Below, piece by piece: positions 32,458 to 39,981 of a DNA stretch of 39,981 bases (position 1 is the stretch's first letter; the number at the start of each line of letters is the position of its first letter). The notes beneath the pieces are model-generated. The model saw only the letters and a program-made list of their open reading frames with translations. It was not told the origin of the DNA and did not search any database. The DNA is from Actinacidiphila rubida (GTDB lineage: Bacteria; Actinomycetota; Actinomycetes; Streptomycetales; Streptomycetaceae). The stretch spans positions 1 through 39,981 of the forward strand of contig NZ_FODD01000057.1 of assembly GCF_900110255.1 (NCBI RefSeq), read 5' to 3'. The translations under genes were made by a program, and so were the position numbers.

Positions 32458-33597
32458 GTGCCCCCTTCCGCGTCGCCCTCCGACGGCGTTGCGCCCCAGG
32501 TCACCACACCGCTGGAACGCTACGCAGCCTCCCGTCACACAGTGTGGCTCGGCGCCGCCGCGATCATCACCGACCAGGCCGGGCGGGTCCTGCTGGTGCA
32601 CCCCACCTACCGCGAGGACGACAGGTGGCTGCTGCCCGGGGGCGCCGTCGATGCCGGCGAGCACCCGATGGACGCCTGCCGGCGCGAGATCGCCGAGGAG
32701 CTGGGCCTGCACGACGTGCCTGTGTCCCGTGTGCTGGCCGTGCTGTCCTTGTCCCGCCACCACCGCGACATCACGCCCGGTATGCCGTGCCCCGGAGAGA
32801 TCCGCTACCTCTTCGACGGCGGCACCCTCACCCCCGACCAGATCCAGGCCATCCGCCTGCCCCGGCGTGAACTGTCCACCTTCGCATTCATGGAGACCCG
32901 CGAAGCGGCACAGCGCCTCGTCCCGGTGGACGCACAGACCATGCTCGCCGCCTACCGTGCCCGGCTCGGGAACACCGCCACCGCCCACCTCGCCGACGGC
33001 CGGCACATCCTCGACGTCCCCGCGCTGGACCGCTTGGACATCCACGTCCGCTACCGGCCCTTGTGGGACAGCCCTCTGCACCGCGGCCCCGTCCCCGGCC
33101 ACCTGCCCGTACAGCAATCCTGGGCGTGGTGCTTCGTCCCCGACGGGCGGGTCGTCGTGGTGGCCGATCCCGGCCCAAACGGCGCGCTGCCGATGCTGCC
33201 CGGCGGCACCGTGGACAGCACCGACGCCACCCCCGAGGACACCCTGCACCGCGAAGCCGTCGAGGAAGCCCAACTCACCCTGACCGACCCGGTGCGACTG
33301 GGCTGGGTACTCGACGAGACCGGCGAGGTCTATGGCGGCGTGGGGCCCAACGCGAGGCTGCGCCTGGCCGCCCGGGTCACCGCGATCGGCCCGGCGGCCG
33401 CCGATCCCGCCACCGGACATCCCTTCGCCCGCCTCCTCACCTCCCCCGACCAGGCAGCCGCCCTGCTGGGCTGGGGCCCACCCGGCGTGCGGCAAGCCCA
33501 GCTCGCGATGGAATCGGCGCGGGAGCGGTGGGGCCTACCCGCCGCTCGCGCCTCGGCCGTCGAGGAGATCCCAGCGGAGGGGATGCGCCTGAACTGA
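32458..33597 (+). CDS. Double-NUDIX-domain protein
   Basis: This 379-aa protein has two NUDIX folds. The first (about residues 28-165) has a canonical box, GGAVDAGEHPMDACRREIAE then ELG (about 60-82). The second (about 220-340) has GGTVDSTDATPEDTLHREAV then EEAQ (about 247-270), with Asp for the first Glu, one extra residue and Gln for the final Gly, so it is probably impaired. NUDIX enzymes hydrolyse nucleoside diphosphates linked to another group. The GTG at 32458 follows AAAGGCAGAG; the gene lies right behind the ABC relic. Its first 80 residues are closely related to the truncated protein at 29314. The role in the locus is unknown. Confidence 0.85.
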   Translation: MPPSASPSDGVAPQVTTPLERYAASRHTVWLGAAAIITDQAGRVLLVHPTYREDDRWLLPGGAVDAGEHPMDACRREIAEELGLHDVPVSRVLAVLSLSRHHRDITPGMPCPGEIRYLFDGGTLTPDQIQAIRLPRRELSTFAFMETREAAQRLVPVDAQTMLAAYRARLGNTATAHLADGRHILDVPALDRLDIHVRYRPLWDSPLHRGPVPGHLPVQQSWAWCFVPDGRVVVVADPGPNGALPMLPGGTVDSTDATPEDTLHREAVEEAQLTLTDPVRLGWVLDETGEVYGGVGPNARLRLAARVTAIGPAAADPATGHPFARLLTSPDQAAALLGWGPPGVRQAQLAMESARERWGLPAARASAVEEIPAEGMRLN

Positions 33598-33643
33598 CCC
33601 GAACCCCGCCCCGCCTCCACTCCCCGCCACGTTGAGGTAGCCC

Positions 33644-35110
33644 ATGCCGCTGTCGCCCGACCACATCCGCACCACCGTCGATACCTACCTCGCTCGCCAC
33701 CCTCACGAGCGCGCACAGCTCGGCGCCCTCCTGAAAGCCCTGGACCGGACCGGTGACGACATCGCCAGCCGTTCCACCTTCACCGGACACCTCACCTGCA
33801 GCGCGATCGTCGTCGACGACCTCGGCCGCGTCCTGCACGTGCTGCACCTGGCGAGCGGGAAGCTCCTCGCTCCCGGCGGACACACCGAACCGGCCGACAA
33901 TCACCTGGCAGCAGCAGCGCTGCGAGAACTGCACGAAGAGACCGGGATCCCGCCCCAGGCCGTCACGCCCTGGCCCGGCTACGAGACCGTTCCGCTCGAC
34001 ATCGACATCCACGACATCGACGCTCACCCCGGCAAAGGCGAACCCGGACACCTCCACTTCGACCTCCGGTTCCTCTTCCGCCTGCACACCTCGACCGAGG
34101 CACCCGTCGTGCTGCAGAAGGACGAGGTCGGCGGCATCGAGTGGCGTCCCGTGGACCGCGTGACCTCCCAGACCCTGCGCGAGAAACTGCTCAAGCTCCC
34201 GCCGACAGCCGAACCGCAGAGAGCCAACGCCTCGGCTCTGATCTACAACGACCGCGGCGAGTACCTGCTCCACCTGCGCGACTACTTCCCCGGCCGCATC
34301 TGGGAACCGGGCATGTGGTCCCTGCTGGGCGGCGGCCGAGAGCCCCAGGACGCAACCCTGGAGCACACCGTGCGGCGCGAACTGGCCGAGGAAGCCGGCC
34401 TCGACCTCCCCGACCTGACCCCGTTCGGCACCGAGTACGCCCGCGACGACGCCGGCACCACCGTGCCCATCGCCATCTATGCCGGCCGCTGGAACGGTGA
34501 TCCCCGCGAACTCGCCCTGACCGAAGGGGTGATGCTGGCCTGGTTCACCCCCCACGACCTCCACCGCCTGCGCATGACCGACACGACCAGCGACCTCGTC
34601 CGGCGCCACGCCTCCAGCCACCCCGCTGGCACCGCGCCGCAAGAGGAGCACCGCACTTCGCCGCAGGGAACGGTCCTGAACGTCGTCGGCGTCCACCTCT
34701 ACCTGGAACGGCCCGACGGAAGGGTGCTGCTCGGGCTTCGCCACCCCGACTCCGCATTCGCGCCGTCCACCTGGCACGTCCTGGCCGGCCACTGCGAGCA
34801 GGAGAACGCCATCGCCTGCCTGATCAGGGAGGCACGGGAGGAAGCCGGCCTGCACATCGAGCGTAGGGACGTTGAACTCGTCCACGTCGTCCACCACATC
34901 GACCGCCCCGGGGACCGGCCCCGCATGGGCCTGTTCTTCCGCGCCCGCGCCTGGACCGGCCAACCGGAGCTGCGCGAGCCGGACAAATGCACGCAATGGA
35001 AGTTCTGGGACCCCGCCGCGCTCCCCGACAACCTCGTCCCCTACACCCGGGTGGCCATCGCAAAGATCCAGAACGGGGAGCTGTACAGCGAGACGGGATG
35101 GCCCACATGA
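33644..35110 (+). CDS. Triple-NUDIX-domain protein
   Basis: This 488-aa protein contains three successive NUDIX domains. Box 1 (about residue 77): GGHTEPADNHLAAAALRELH-EETG. Box 2 (about 228): GGGREPQDATLEHTVRRELA-EEAG. Box 3 (about 379): AGHCEQENAIACLIREAR-EEAG. All keep the RE-xx-EE metal-binding core, with one-residue length differences in the first loop. Domain 1 is preceded by a 40-residue helical lead-in (RTTVDTYLARHPHERAQLG). Domain 3 is rich in His/Val (VELVHVVHHID), typical of a substrate pocket. Three NUDIX domains in one chain is rare; it could form an internal pseudo-dimer plus a regulatory domain. It overlaps the next gene by 4 bp (ATGA). Confidence 0.85.
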   Translation: MPLSPDHIRTTVDTYLARHPHERAQLGALLKALDRTGDDIASRSTFTGHLTCSAIVVDDLGRVLHVLHLASGKLLAPGGHTEPADNHLAAAALRELHEETGIPPQAVTPWPGYETVPLDIDIHDIDAHPGKGEPGHLHFDLRFLFRLHTSTEAPVVLQKDEVGGIEWRPVDRVTSQTLREKLLKLPPTAEPQRANASALIYNDRGEYLLHLRDYFPGRIWEPGMWSLLGGGREPQDATLEHTVRRELAEEAGLDLPDLTPFGTEYARDDAGTTVPIAIYAGRWNGDPRELALTEGVMLAWFTPHDLHRLRMTDTTSDLVRRHASSHPAGTAPQEEHRTSPQGTVLNVVGVHLYLERPDGRVLLGLRHPDSAFAPSTWHVLAGHCEQENAIACLIREAREEAGLHIERRDVELVHVVHHIDRPGDRPRMGLFFRARAWTGQPELREPDKCTQWKFWDPAALPDNLVPYTRVAIAKIQNGELYSETGWPT

Positions 35111-36363
35111 CCGCCCCACCGCACCGGGTGTCCACTGGAACTGCGGTCGGCCGTGAGGACACCCGTCTCGTGGTGATCCGCGGCAACTCCGCGTCGGGCA
35201 AGTCAAGTGTGGCCCAGGGCCTGCGAGATCACTACGGCCGCGGAGTCGCGATCGTGGGCCAGGACGTGATCCGCCGAAACGTACTGCGCGAGCACGACAC
35301 CACGGGCGGCGCCAACATCGCCCTCCTCGCAAGGATCGCCCGCCACGCCCTGGACGCCGGCTTTCACGTGGTGCTCGAAGGGATCCTGTACGCCGACCGC
35401 TACAGCCACATGATCACGACTCTGGTGCGGGACCATCGCGGCGTCTCCCGCTGCTACTACCTGGACGTGCCGCTGGAGGCGACGCTCGTCCGACACGCGT
35501 CCAAGGCCGACGCCACGTACCTCACGCAGGTCACCGACGATCACCTCGCCTCCTGGTACCGCGAGCTGGACCTGCTGCCCGGCAGTCTGGAGACCGAGAT
35601 CCCGGCCGACAGCACGCTGCAGGACACCATCGCGCGGATCGTGCGCGAAACCGGCCTGGCCCATGCCTCCCCCACCCCGCCGCCGCAGCGCAAGCCGTCA
35701 CAGGGAGACTCGATGAACCCTCTGGTGCTGATGTCCGATCCGCAGGTCGCCGCGATCCCGGTACGCGAGTGCGGAGAGCCGCTCGTCGACGTCCGCCACC
35801 ATGATTTCCGTGTCGACCTCCGCAAGCAGGATCCACTGGGCGCCTTCGCCCACGTCCGCGAAGGTGTCCTGGCACGGCTGCAGCAGGCCCGCTCGCTCCT
35901 GCCCGCCGGCACCGATCTGCTGTTCATCGAGGGCTACCGGCCGCTTTCCCTCCAGCAGCGCTACTTCACCGAATACCGGGACGAGCTGGCCGCCACTCAC
36001 CCTGACTGGACCGCGGATGAGCTGCACCAGGCCGCCAGCCGGTACGTGTCGCCGCCCGAGATCGCACCTCACTCCGCCGGCGCTGCCGTGGACGTGACCC
36101 TCGTCGACCAGGACGGCCACGAACTCGACCTCGGCACCCGAGTCAACGCCACCCCGGAGGAGAGCGACGGGGCCTGCTACACGCACGCCCCGAACCTCAG
36201 CGACCAGGCGCGCCACCACCGCACGCTGCTACTCAACGCCATGCAGGCCGCGGGTTTCACGAACTACGGGACCGAGTTCTGGCACTTCTCGGCCGCGGAC
36301 CGGTACGACGCGCTGATGCGCCAGGAACCGCACGCGCGCTACGGACCGATCGAACTGCCCTAG
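35107..36363 (+). CDS. P-loop kinase fused to VanX-like D-Ala-D-Ala dipeptidase
   Basis: This 418-aa protein has two parts. Residues 1-185 are an AAA_33/zeta-toxin-like P-loop kinase: LVVIRGNSASGKSS (Walker A, about 22-33), VGQDVIRRNVL, VVLEGILYADRYSHMI. After a Pro-rich linker (SPTPPPQRKP) residues 203-418 form an M15D dipeptidase: LLFIEGYRPLSLQQRYF, the zinc motif PHSAGAAVDVTLVD (His and Asp about 321-328) and EFWHFSAADRYD (catalytic Glu and zinc His about 389-392), as in VanX. VanX cleaves D-Ala-D-Ala dipeptide in the cytoplasm. A GGGAG site before an in-frame ATG at 35713 could also express the dipeptidase alone. Its presence hints at self-protection from a cell-wall-active product (inference). 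The kinase substrate is unknown. Confidence 0.87.
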   Translation: MTAPPHRVSTGTAVGREDTRLVVIRGNSASGKSSVAQGLRDHYGRGVAIVGQDVIRRNVLREHDTTGGANIALLARIARHALDAGFHVVLEGILYADRYSHMITTLVRDHRGVSRCYYLDVPLEATLVRHASKADATYLTQVTDDHLASWYRELDLLPGSLETEIPADSTLQDTIARIVRETGLAHASPTPPPQRKPSQGDSMNPLVLMSDPQVAAIPVRECGEPLVDVRHHDFRVDLRKQDPLGAFAHVREGVLARLQQARSLLPAGTDLLFIEGYRPLSLQQRYFTEYRDELAATHPDWTADELHQAASRYVSPPEIAPHSAGAAVDVTLVDQDGHELDLGTRVNATPEESDGACYTHAPNLSDQARHHRTLLLNAMQAAGFTNYGTEFWHFSAADRYDALMRQEPHARYGPIELP

Positions 36364-36492
36364 CACGCCAGCGGACTCGTCCCTTTCTCTGCCACCCGCT
36401 CCGATCCGAAGACGCCATAGCGCGGCCACCGTTCCATGACCGGTCCCGGCCCGACGACCGCAACAGACGGAAAGCACCGAACAGAGGCACGC

Positions 36493-37392
36493 ATGCCCGA
36501 CGACACCCAGCAGACGATCCCAGCCGTCACAAGCTCACTGGCCGGAGACGCAACGCCCGAACACCACATGCACCTGCTCGGGCGGTACTACAGTCAAGTG
36601 GAAGCAGGCCGCAAGACGATCGAGGTCCGCACGGCCACCGCCCGAAAGACCGCAGTTCGGGTCGGAGACACGATCGTCTTCCACCGCCAGGACGGCAGCC
36701 GGCACCTCGACGTCATCGTGAACCGCATCGGCCGATACGGCTCATTCACGGAACTCCTCGAAACCGAAGAAGCGGCGCGAATCGACCCCGACGCCTCACC
36801 AGCCGAACAACTCAACAACCTCCGGGCCATCTACCCGCCCGACAAGGAAGCCCTGGGCGTCCTGGCCTTCGAGTTCGACCACCGCCCTGGGCGTCCCGGC
36901 GTCGCACTCCCCATGTCAGCCGAGGAGTTCGTGCACACCCTCGCCCCCCACTCCGCGTACGGGTGCCTGTACGTCCGAGACGAACACGACCGCCCCCTGC
37001 AACTCCGCACCGTGTACGGCAGTCGGCAGTGGCAGTTCCCGGGAGGCACCGTCGAGCCCGGCGAAGATCCCCTCACCGCTGCTCGCCGAGAAACCGTCGA
37101 AGAGACGGGCCTCGAGCTCGGCCACGGCTCCCCACGCCTGCTGCTCACGCACTACCTCCGCCCCGACCCGGGATGGCCCATGGGCGGAGTCGGCTTCATC
37201 TTCGACGGAGGCCAGCTCACCCCAGAGCAGCTACGCCACATCCGCCTCGACCCGACCGAGCACGACCTGTGGGCTCTCCACGACCTCGCCCACTGGCAAC
37301 GCCTCATGGCTGACGACTCCTACATCCGCCTCAAAGCCGTCGAACGCGCCCGCCACGGTCAGGGCCCCACCTACCTCGCAACCGGCCCCTGA
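36493..37392 (+). CDS. ASCH-NUDIX fusion protein
   Basis: The ATG at 36493 (GAGG 6 bases upstream) gives 299 aa. Residues about 24-130 form an ASCH domain (HHMHLLGRYYSQVEAGRKTI, then EVRTATARK, GDTIVFHRQDG, RIGRYGSFTELLETEE), a PUA-like fold that binds RNA or modified nucleotides. Residues about 150-280 form a NUDIX domain with a canonical box, GGTVEPGEDPLTAARRETVE then ETG (about 183-205). The fusion suggests recognition of a nucleotide or RNA followed by pyrophosphate hydrolysis. It is the last intact gene of the plus-strand run; a degenerate second copy of the ASCH part follows 60 bp downstream. The 36364-36492 gap upstream holds nothing else I can support. Confidence 0.87.
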   Translation: MPDDTQQTIPAVTSSLAGDATPEHHMHLLGRYYSQVEAGRKTIEVRTATARKTAVRVGDTIVFHRQDGSRHLDVIVNRIGRYGSFTELLETEEAARIDPDASPAEQLNNLRAIYPPDKEALGVLAFEFDHRPGRPGVALPMSAEEFVHTLAPHSAYGCLYVRDEHDRPLQLRTVYGSRQWQFPGGTVEPGEDPLTAARRETVEETGLELGHGSPRLLLTHYLRPDPGWPMGGVGFIFDGGQLTPEQLRHIRLDPTEHDLWALHDLAHWQRLMADDSYIRLKAVERARHGQGPTYLATGP

Positions 37393-37451
37393 GACGCGCC
37401 CACCCACCCCAGAACCAACCAGGCGGCCGAAAGTCGCGATTGGAGGCCCTC

Positions 37452-37826
37452 GTGCCTGATGACACCCAGCCCGCCTTCCCACCGGCCACCACCGCGGGGA
37501 CGGGCGACGCGTGCCGCGAACATCACCTGCACCTCCCGCTCAGGCACTATCGGCAGGTGTAAGCCGGCCGCAAGACGATCGACATTAGGGTGACCGCTCC
37601 ACGCGAGCGCTCCATCGCCGCCGGCGACACGGTCCTCTTTCACGGCCACGATCGGGAACTCGATTTCGTGGTGCAGCGGATCACCCGCTACGCCTCGTTC
37701 GACGACCTGCTCGACGACCTGCTCGACGACCAGGACCCGGCCCGCATCGACCGGCAGGCCACACGCGAGGACCTGCTCACCACCCTGCGGGACGAGCACC
37801 CGCGCCCAGGTCACCCAGCCAAGCGT
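37452..37826 (+). pseudogene. ASCH-domain gene copy with in-frame stop, 3'-truncated
   Basis: The GTG at 37452 starts VPDDTQPAFPPATTAGTGDA, clearly paralogous to the start of the ASCH-NUDIX gene (MPDDTQQTIPAVTSS). The ASCH domain follows: EHHLHLPLRHYRQV, an in-frame TAA at 37560-37562, AGRKTIDIRVTAPRE, GDTVLFHGHD, RITRYASFDDLLDD. Resemblance ends near LLTTLRDEHP (about 37800), where a relic of an XRE gene on the other strand begins; the NUDIX half is missing. It is a dead tandem duplicate. Confidence 0.85.
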
Positions 37827-38318
37827 TCGTGCGCGTACTCGCGCAGTTCCACCAGCGAAGGTTCGGTGAGAGCACCCCAGCAGCGGATGAGCGCGGAGAT
37901 GAGTTCGATGCAGCGCCTTGCCCCGGAGCCGAGGGCTGTGTCGAGTGCGGTGCGGGCGTCGGCCGCAGCGGCCTGGGCGTCCTTTCGGCGAAGTGCGCTT
38001 TCGGCTCGGTAGGTGAGGAAGACGGCCTTAGTGTGGGCGCGGCGTGGGTCCAGCTCGGTCAGGCCGCCTCCGATCGCGGCGTCGGCTCTGGTGGGGTCGC
38101 CGAGGTCGAGCCAGCAGCGTCCGGCGTCGGCGCTGAGATCGGCGGCCGACATCCAGGCCACCACCGGTGGAGCGTTCTTCGAGCCACGTCAGTAATTCGG
38201 GGTCGACACCCCGTCCGGTCAGGGCTTGCTGGAGGTGGCGGGGTTCAATGCGGGCCCAGTCGGCTGCAACATCAACGAGAGCCCCGCTGCTCACAACCAG
38301 GAAAGATCGGCGGTCCAA
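37811..38318 (-). pseudogene. XRE-TPR regulator relic cut by an IS
   Basis: From 38318 the minus strand reads MDRRSFLVVSSGALVDVAAD, then RHLQQALTGRGVDPELLTWL, the segment that follows the HTH in many Streptomyces XRE regulators. The frame is lost at about 38165 and a second frame carries a TPR part, MSAADLSADAGRCWLDLGDP and FLTYRAESALRRKDAQAAA, to the TGA-side end at 37811. Compared with intact relatives, the central helices are missing. The DNA-binding part would lie upstream, beyond 38327, where an IS now sits, so it was separated by that insertion. Confidence 0.7.
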
Positions 38319-38494
38319 TGATCGACTTTCATCCTGAATTCGCAGGTCGGGTCGCTGGTGTGGGTGGCGATTGACGCGCTCGCGCTGCTCTCGGCCGTGA
38401 TCGTTAGCAGGTGATTATCTGCCATGGGCCGGTTCGCGGATTTTGGGGTGGCGTATCCGGGCGTCTCGTAGGTTCCGCAGCGGGAGGGATGCGC

Positions 38495-38971
38495 ATGGTG
38501 GACGTGCTGACGTGGATGATCGAGCGGCGGATGCGGCTGACGGAGCGGGCGGAGCTGCTGCGCAAGGAGCTGGCGGAGATCGACGCCGAGCTGGGCCGGC
38601 TGGAGGCGGCCGAGGTGGTGTTCGGGCAGTGGGCCGAGGCGACGGACGGAGGAAGGCGGCCGTCGGGCATCGTGGAGCCGGAGCCGGAGCCGGAGCCGGA
38701 GCGGGTGGTGGTGACGCCGGGGGCGGCTGGGATGCGGCTGATTCCGGACCGTGAGGAGGGCATGGGGGTGGAGGTGCTGACGCCGGAGTACCGGCGGATC
38801 ATGGAGATCGTGACGGCTGCGGCGGGGCCGGTGATGGCCAAGGACGTCGCGCTCGCGCTGGGCCGGGAGAACACCCCGGGGAAGGTCGAGCCGGTTCGAG
38901 GGCAGTTGCGCAAGCTGTCCGACCGGGGCTGGCTGGCCCGGAACGGCTCCGGGCGCTATTTGCCGCGCTGA
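38495..38971 (+). CDS. IS-borne accessory protein with coiled coil and winged-helix-like C-terminus
   Basis: The ATG at 38495 has GGGAGGG 6 bases upstream and gives 158 aa. The N-terminus is a strongly charged coiled coil (RMRLTERAELLRKELAEIDA, then ELGRLEAAEVVFG), followed by an EPEPEPEP spacer. A C-terminal domain (about 95-158: YRRIMEIVTAAAGPVMAKDV, LALGRENTPGKVEPVRGQL, then LSDRGWLARNGSGRY) looks like a winged helix. It lies between the IS's inverted repeats and upstream of its transposase in the same orientation, so it is likely a DNA-binding regulator or transposition accessory. I do not know its activity. Confidence 0.7.
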   Translation: MVDVLTWMIERRMRLTERAELLRKELAEIDAELGRLEAAEVVFGQWAEATDGGRRPSGIVEPEPEPEPERVVVTPGAAGMRLIPDREEGMGVEVLTPEYRRIMEIVTAAAGPVMAKDVALALGRENTPGKVEPVRGQLRKLSDRGWLARNGSGRYLPR

Positions 38972-39043
38972 CCACACTGACGTCGGGGGGAGCGGCCGGT
39001 TTCGGCCGTAACGTGAGAACCCCCGGCAGGAGTTGGCGCCTGT

Positions 39044-39876
39044 GTGAAGAAGCAGCCGCCCGCCGGGGGCTCTCCCGGTGTTGTCTACCAGGTCCGGCTT
39101 CCCGTGTCGAAGCGGACCGTCGATCTCGTCGCCGGACTGATACGCCGGCGCCGCAAGCAGCTGGGCACGCGCTGGCGCAAGGCCGCCCCCGGCACCCAGG
39201 CGATCGTCGTGCTCGCTGTCCTGCGTCACGACCAGCGCCTGGCCGATATGGCCGGCGGCAACGCGGTCTCGGCCGCCACCGTCCGACGCTGGGTCCTCGA
39301 AGTACTCGACTTGCTGGCCGCGAAGGCCCCGCGTCTGGACCGCGCCCTGAAGAAGATCGCCCGTTCCGGCGGTGCGGTGGTCCTGCTGGACGGCACCCTG
39401 GTCCGCACCCGCCGCCGCACCGGGGCGGCCAACCGCAAGAACTACAGCGGGAAACACAAGGCCCACGGCCTGCTCTTCCTTGCTCTCACCGATGAGAAGG
39501 GCAACCTGATCTGGATCTCTTCGGCCCGCCCCGGCCGGGCCAGCGAGATCACCGCCGCCCGCCACGACCACATCACCGCGCATCTGCGCGAGGCCGGCCT
39601 CGGCGCCCTTGCCGACCTCGGCTCGTCGGCCTGGACGACGACCCCGACGACAATCCCGTGATCATCACCGGCCGCAAGGCGACGCGCTCCCGCCGCCTCA
39701 CCGACGCCGAGAGGGAGGCGAACCGGCTGGTCAGCCGCGAACGCGCCGCCGTTGAGCATGGCTTCGCGAACCTGAAGACCTGGCGAGTCCTGACCAAGGT
39801 CCGCATGAACGCCCGTCACGCCACCACCCTGCTGCGGGCCCTGCTCGTCCTCGCGAACACCGAAGTCCACCGGTGA
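39044..39876 (+). pseudogene. IS5-like (DDE_Tnp_4) transposase with one-base frameshift
   Basis: A GTG at 39044 opens a frame with the N-terminal helical domain and the first catalytic Asp (AVVLLDGTLVRTRRRTG, then NYSGKHKAHGLLFLAL). At about 39620 the sequence reads DLGSS instead of the expected DLGFVGLDDD. Inserting one base there restores the frame into DPDDNPVIITGRKATR, then SRERAAVEHGFANLKTWRVL with the catalytic Glu, ending at 39876. Without it the protein stops at 39661. The copy is therefore probably inactive unless frameshifting occurs. Confidence 0.85.
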
Positions 39877-39981
39877 CAGACGATCTCCCGAAGAAGATCA
39901 CATCCCTGACCAGTGCCAGTACATCACCGCAGGCGCACACCAGCCCCGTGACCTGCGAAGTCAGGATGAAAACTTCTCAAT

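Larger units (their letters stand above)
38327..39971 (+). mobile_element. IS of about 1.65 kb with 36-bp inverted repeats and an accessory ORF
   Basis: Terminal inverted repeats lie at 38327-38362 (starting TTTCATCCTGAATTCGCAGG) and 39936-39971 (reverse complement starting TTTCATCCTGACTTCGCAGG). They agree at about 31 of 36 positions and share a second GCTGGTGTG block at their inner ends. Between them are a 158-aa ORF and a DDE transposase gene with a one-base deletion. Including the accessory ORF inside the repeats makes it part of the element. No target duplication is obvious from the few flanking bases available. Confidence 0.8.

Noticed and set aside
35107..36363. A complete vancomycin-resistance (vanHAX) cluster
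   Set aside because: Only a VanX-like domain is present; no D-Ala-D-Lac ligase, VanH dehydrogenase or VanRS pair lies nearby.

Overview
The window is very GC-rich DNA with GTG starts, ATGA/TGATG gene couplings, XRE-TPR regulators and many IS elements. This points to an actinomycete accessory region, most likely Streptomyces (inference from composition and gene families; no taxonomic marker gene is present). No rRNA, tRNA or CRISPR array was found by eye.

Layout. (1) 1-5.2 kb is an IS nest with decayed genes: a partial IS5-type transposase at the left edge, an HxlR regulator with a small coupled partner, a TetR relic, an unknown 225-aa gene, a complete IS5-type element, an IS630 C-terminal relic and a complete IS256-type element with recognisable inverted repeats. 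(2) 5.4-7.3 kb holds a convergent pair, DUF5131 (three-Cys motif) and the three-Cys-motif partner TcmP. (3) 7.8-10.1 kb has an HTH relic, a 2H-phosphoesterase (2'-5' RNA ligase family) and an XRE-TPR regulator. (4) 10.2-16.6 kb is a rightward operon: a degenerate aminoglycoside-phosphotransferase-like protein, an alpha-helical protein, an APC amino acid permease, a glutamine-synthetase-family ligase, a tiny membrane peptide and an unknown protein. (5) An IS110 element (about 16.81-18.10 kb) splits a small ORF that was probably coupled to the next gene.

(6) 18.2-37.4 kb, all on the plus strand, is the core of the window: a class I lanthipeptide locus of the FxLD type. It encodes a 61-aa precursor with a Cys/Ser/Thr-rich C-terminus, a full-length LanB dehydratase, a LanC cyclase, a separate thiopeptide-type (SpaB_C) protein, an ABC exporter and two protein-isoaspartate-methyltransferase-like (FxLD-system) methyltransferases. 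One of these is the C-terminal third of a methyltransferase-NUDIX-methyltransferase fusion. The expected path is Ser/Thr dehydration by LanB, thioether formation by LanC, methyl-ester chemistry at the only core Asp (in an Asp-Gly pair), then export. No leader protease and no LanFEG immunity genes are visible.

(7) Interleaved with and downstream of the lanthipeptide genes is an unusual concentration of NUDIX domains: eight in five genes over about 8 kb, one of them truncated. Among them are double- and triple-NUDIX proteins, an ASCH-NUDIX protein and, in the same run, a fusion of a P-loop kinase to a VanX-like D-Ala-D-Ala dipeptidase. A decayed ABC-transporter gene before an intact NUDIX gene, and a truncated NUDIX gene behind an intact ABC transporter, suggest that two ABC-NUDIX modules were combined and decayed reciprocally. 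(8) The right edge holds an ASCH pseudogene with an in-frame stop, an XRE-TPR relic, and an IS of about 1.65 kb with 36-bp inverted repeats that carries an accessory ORF and a frameshifted transposase.
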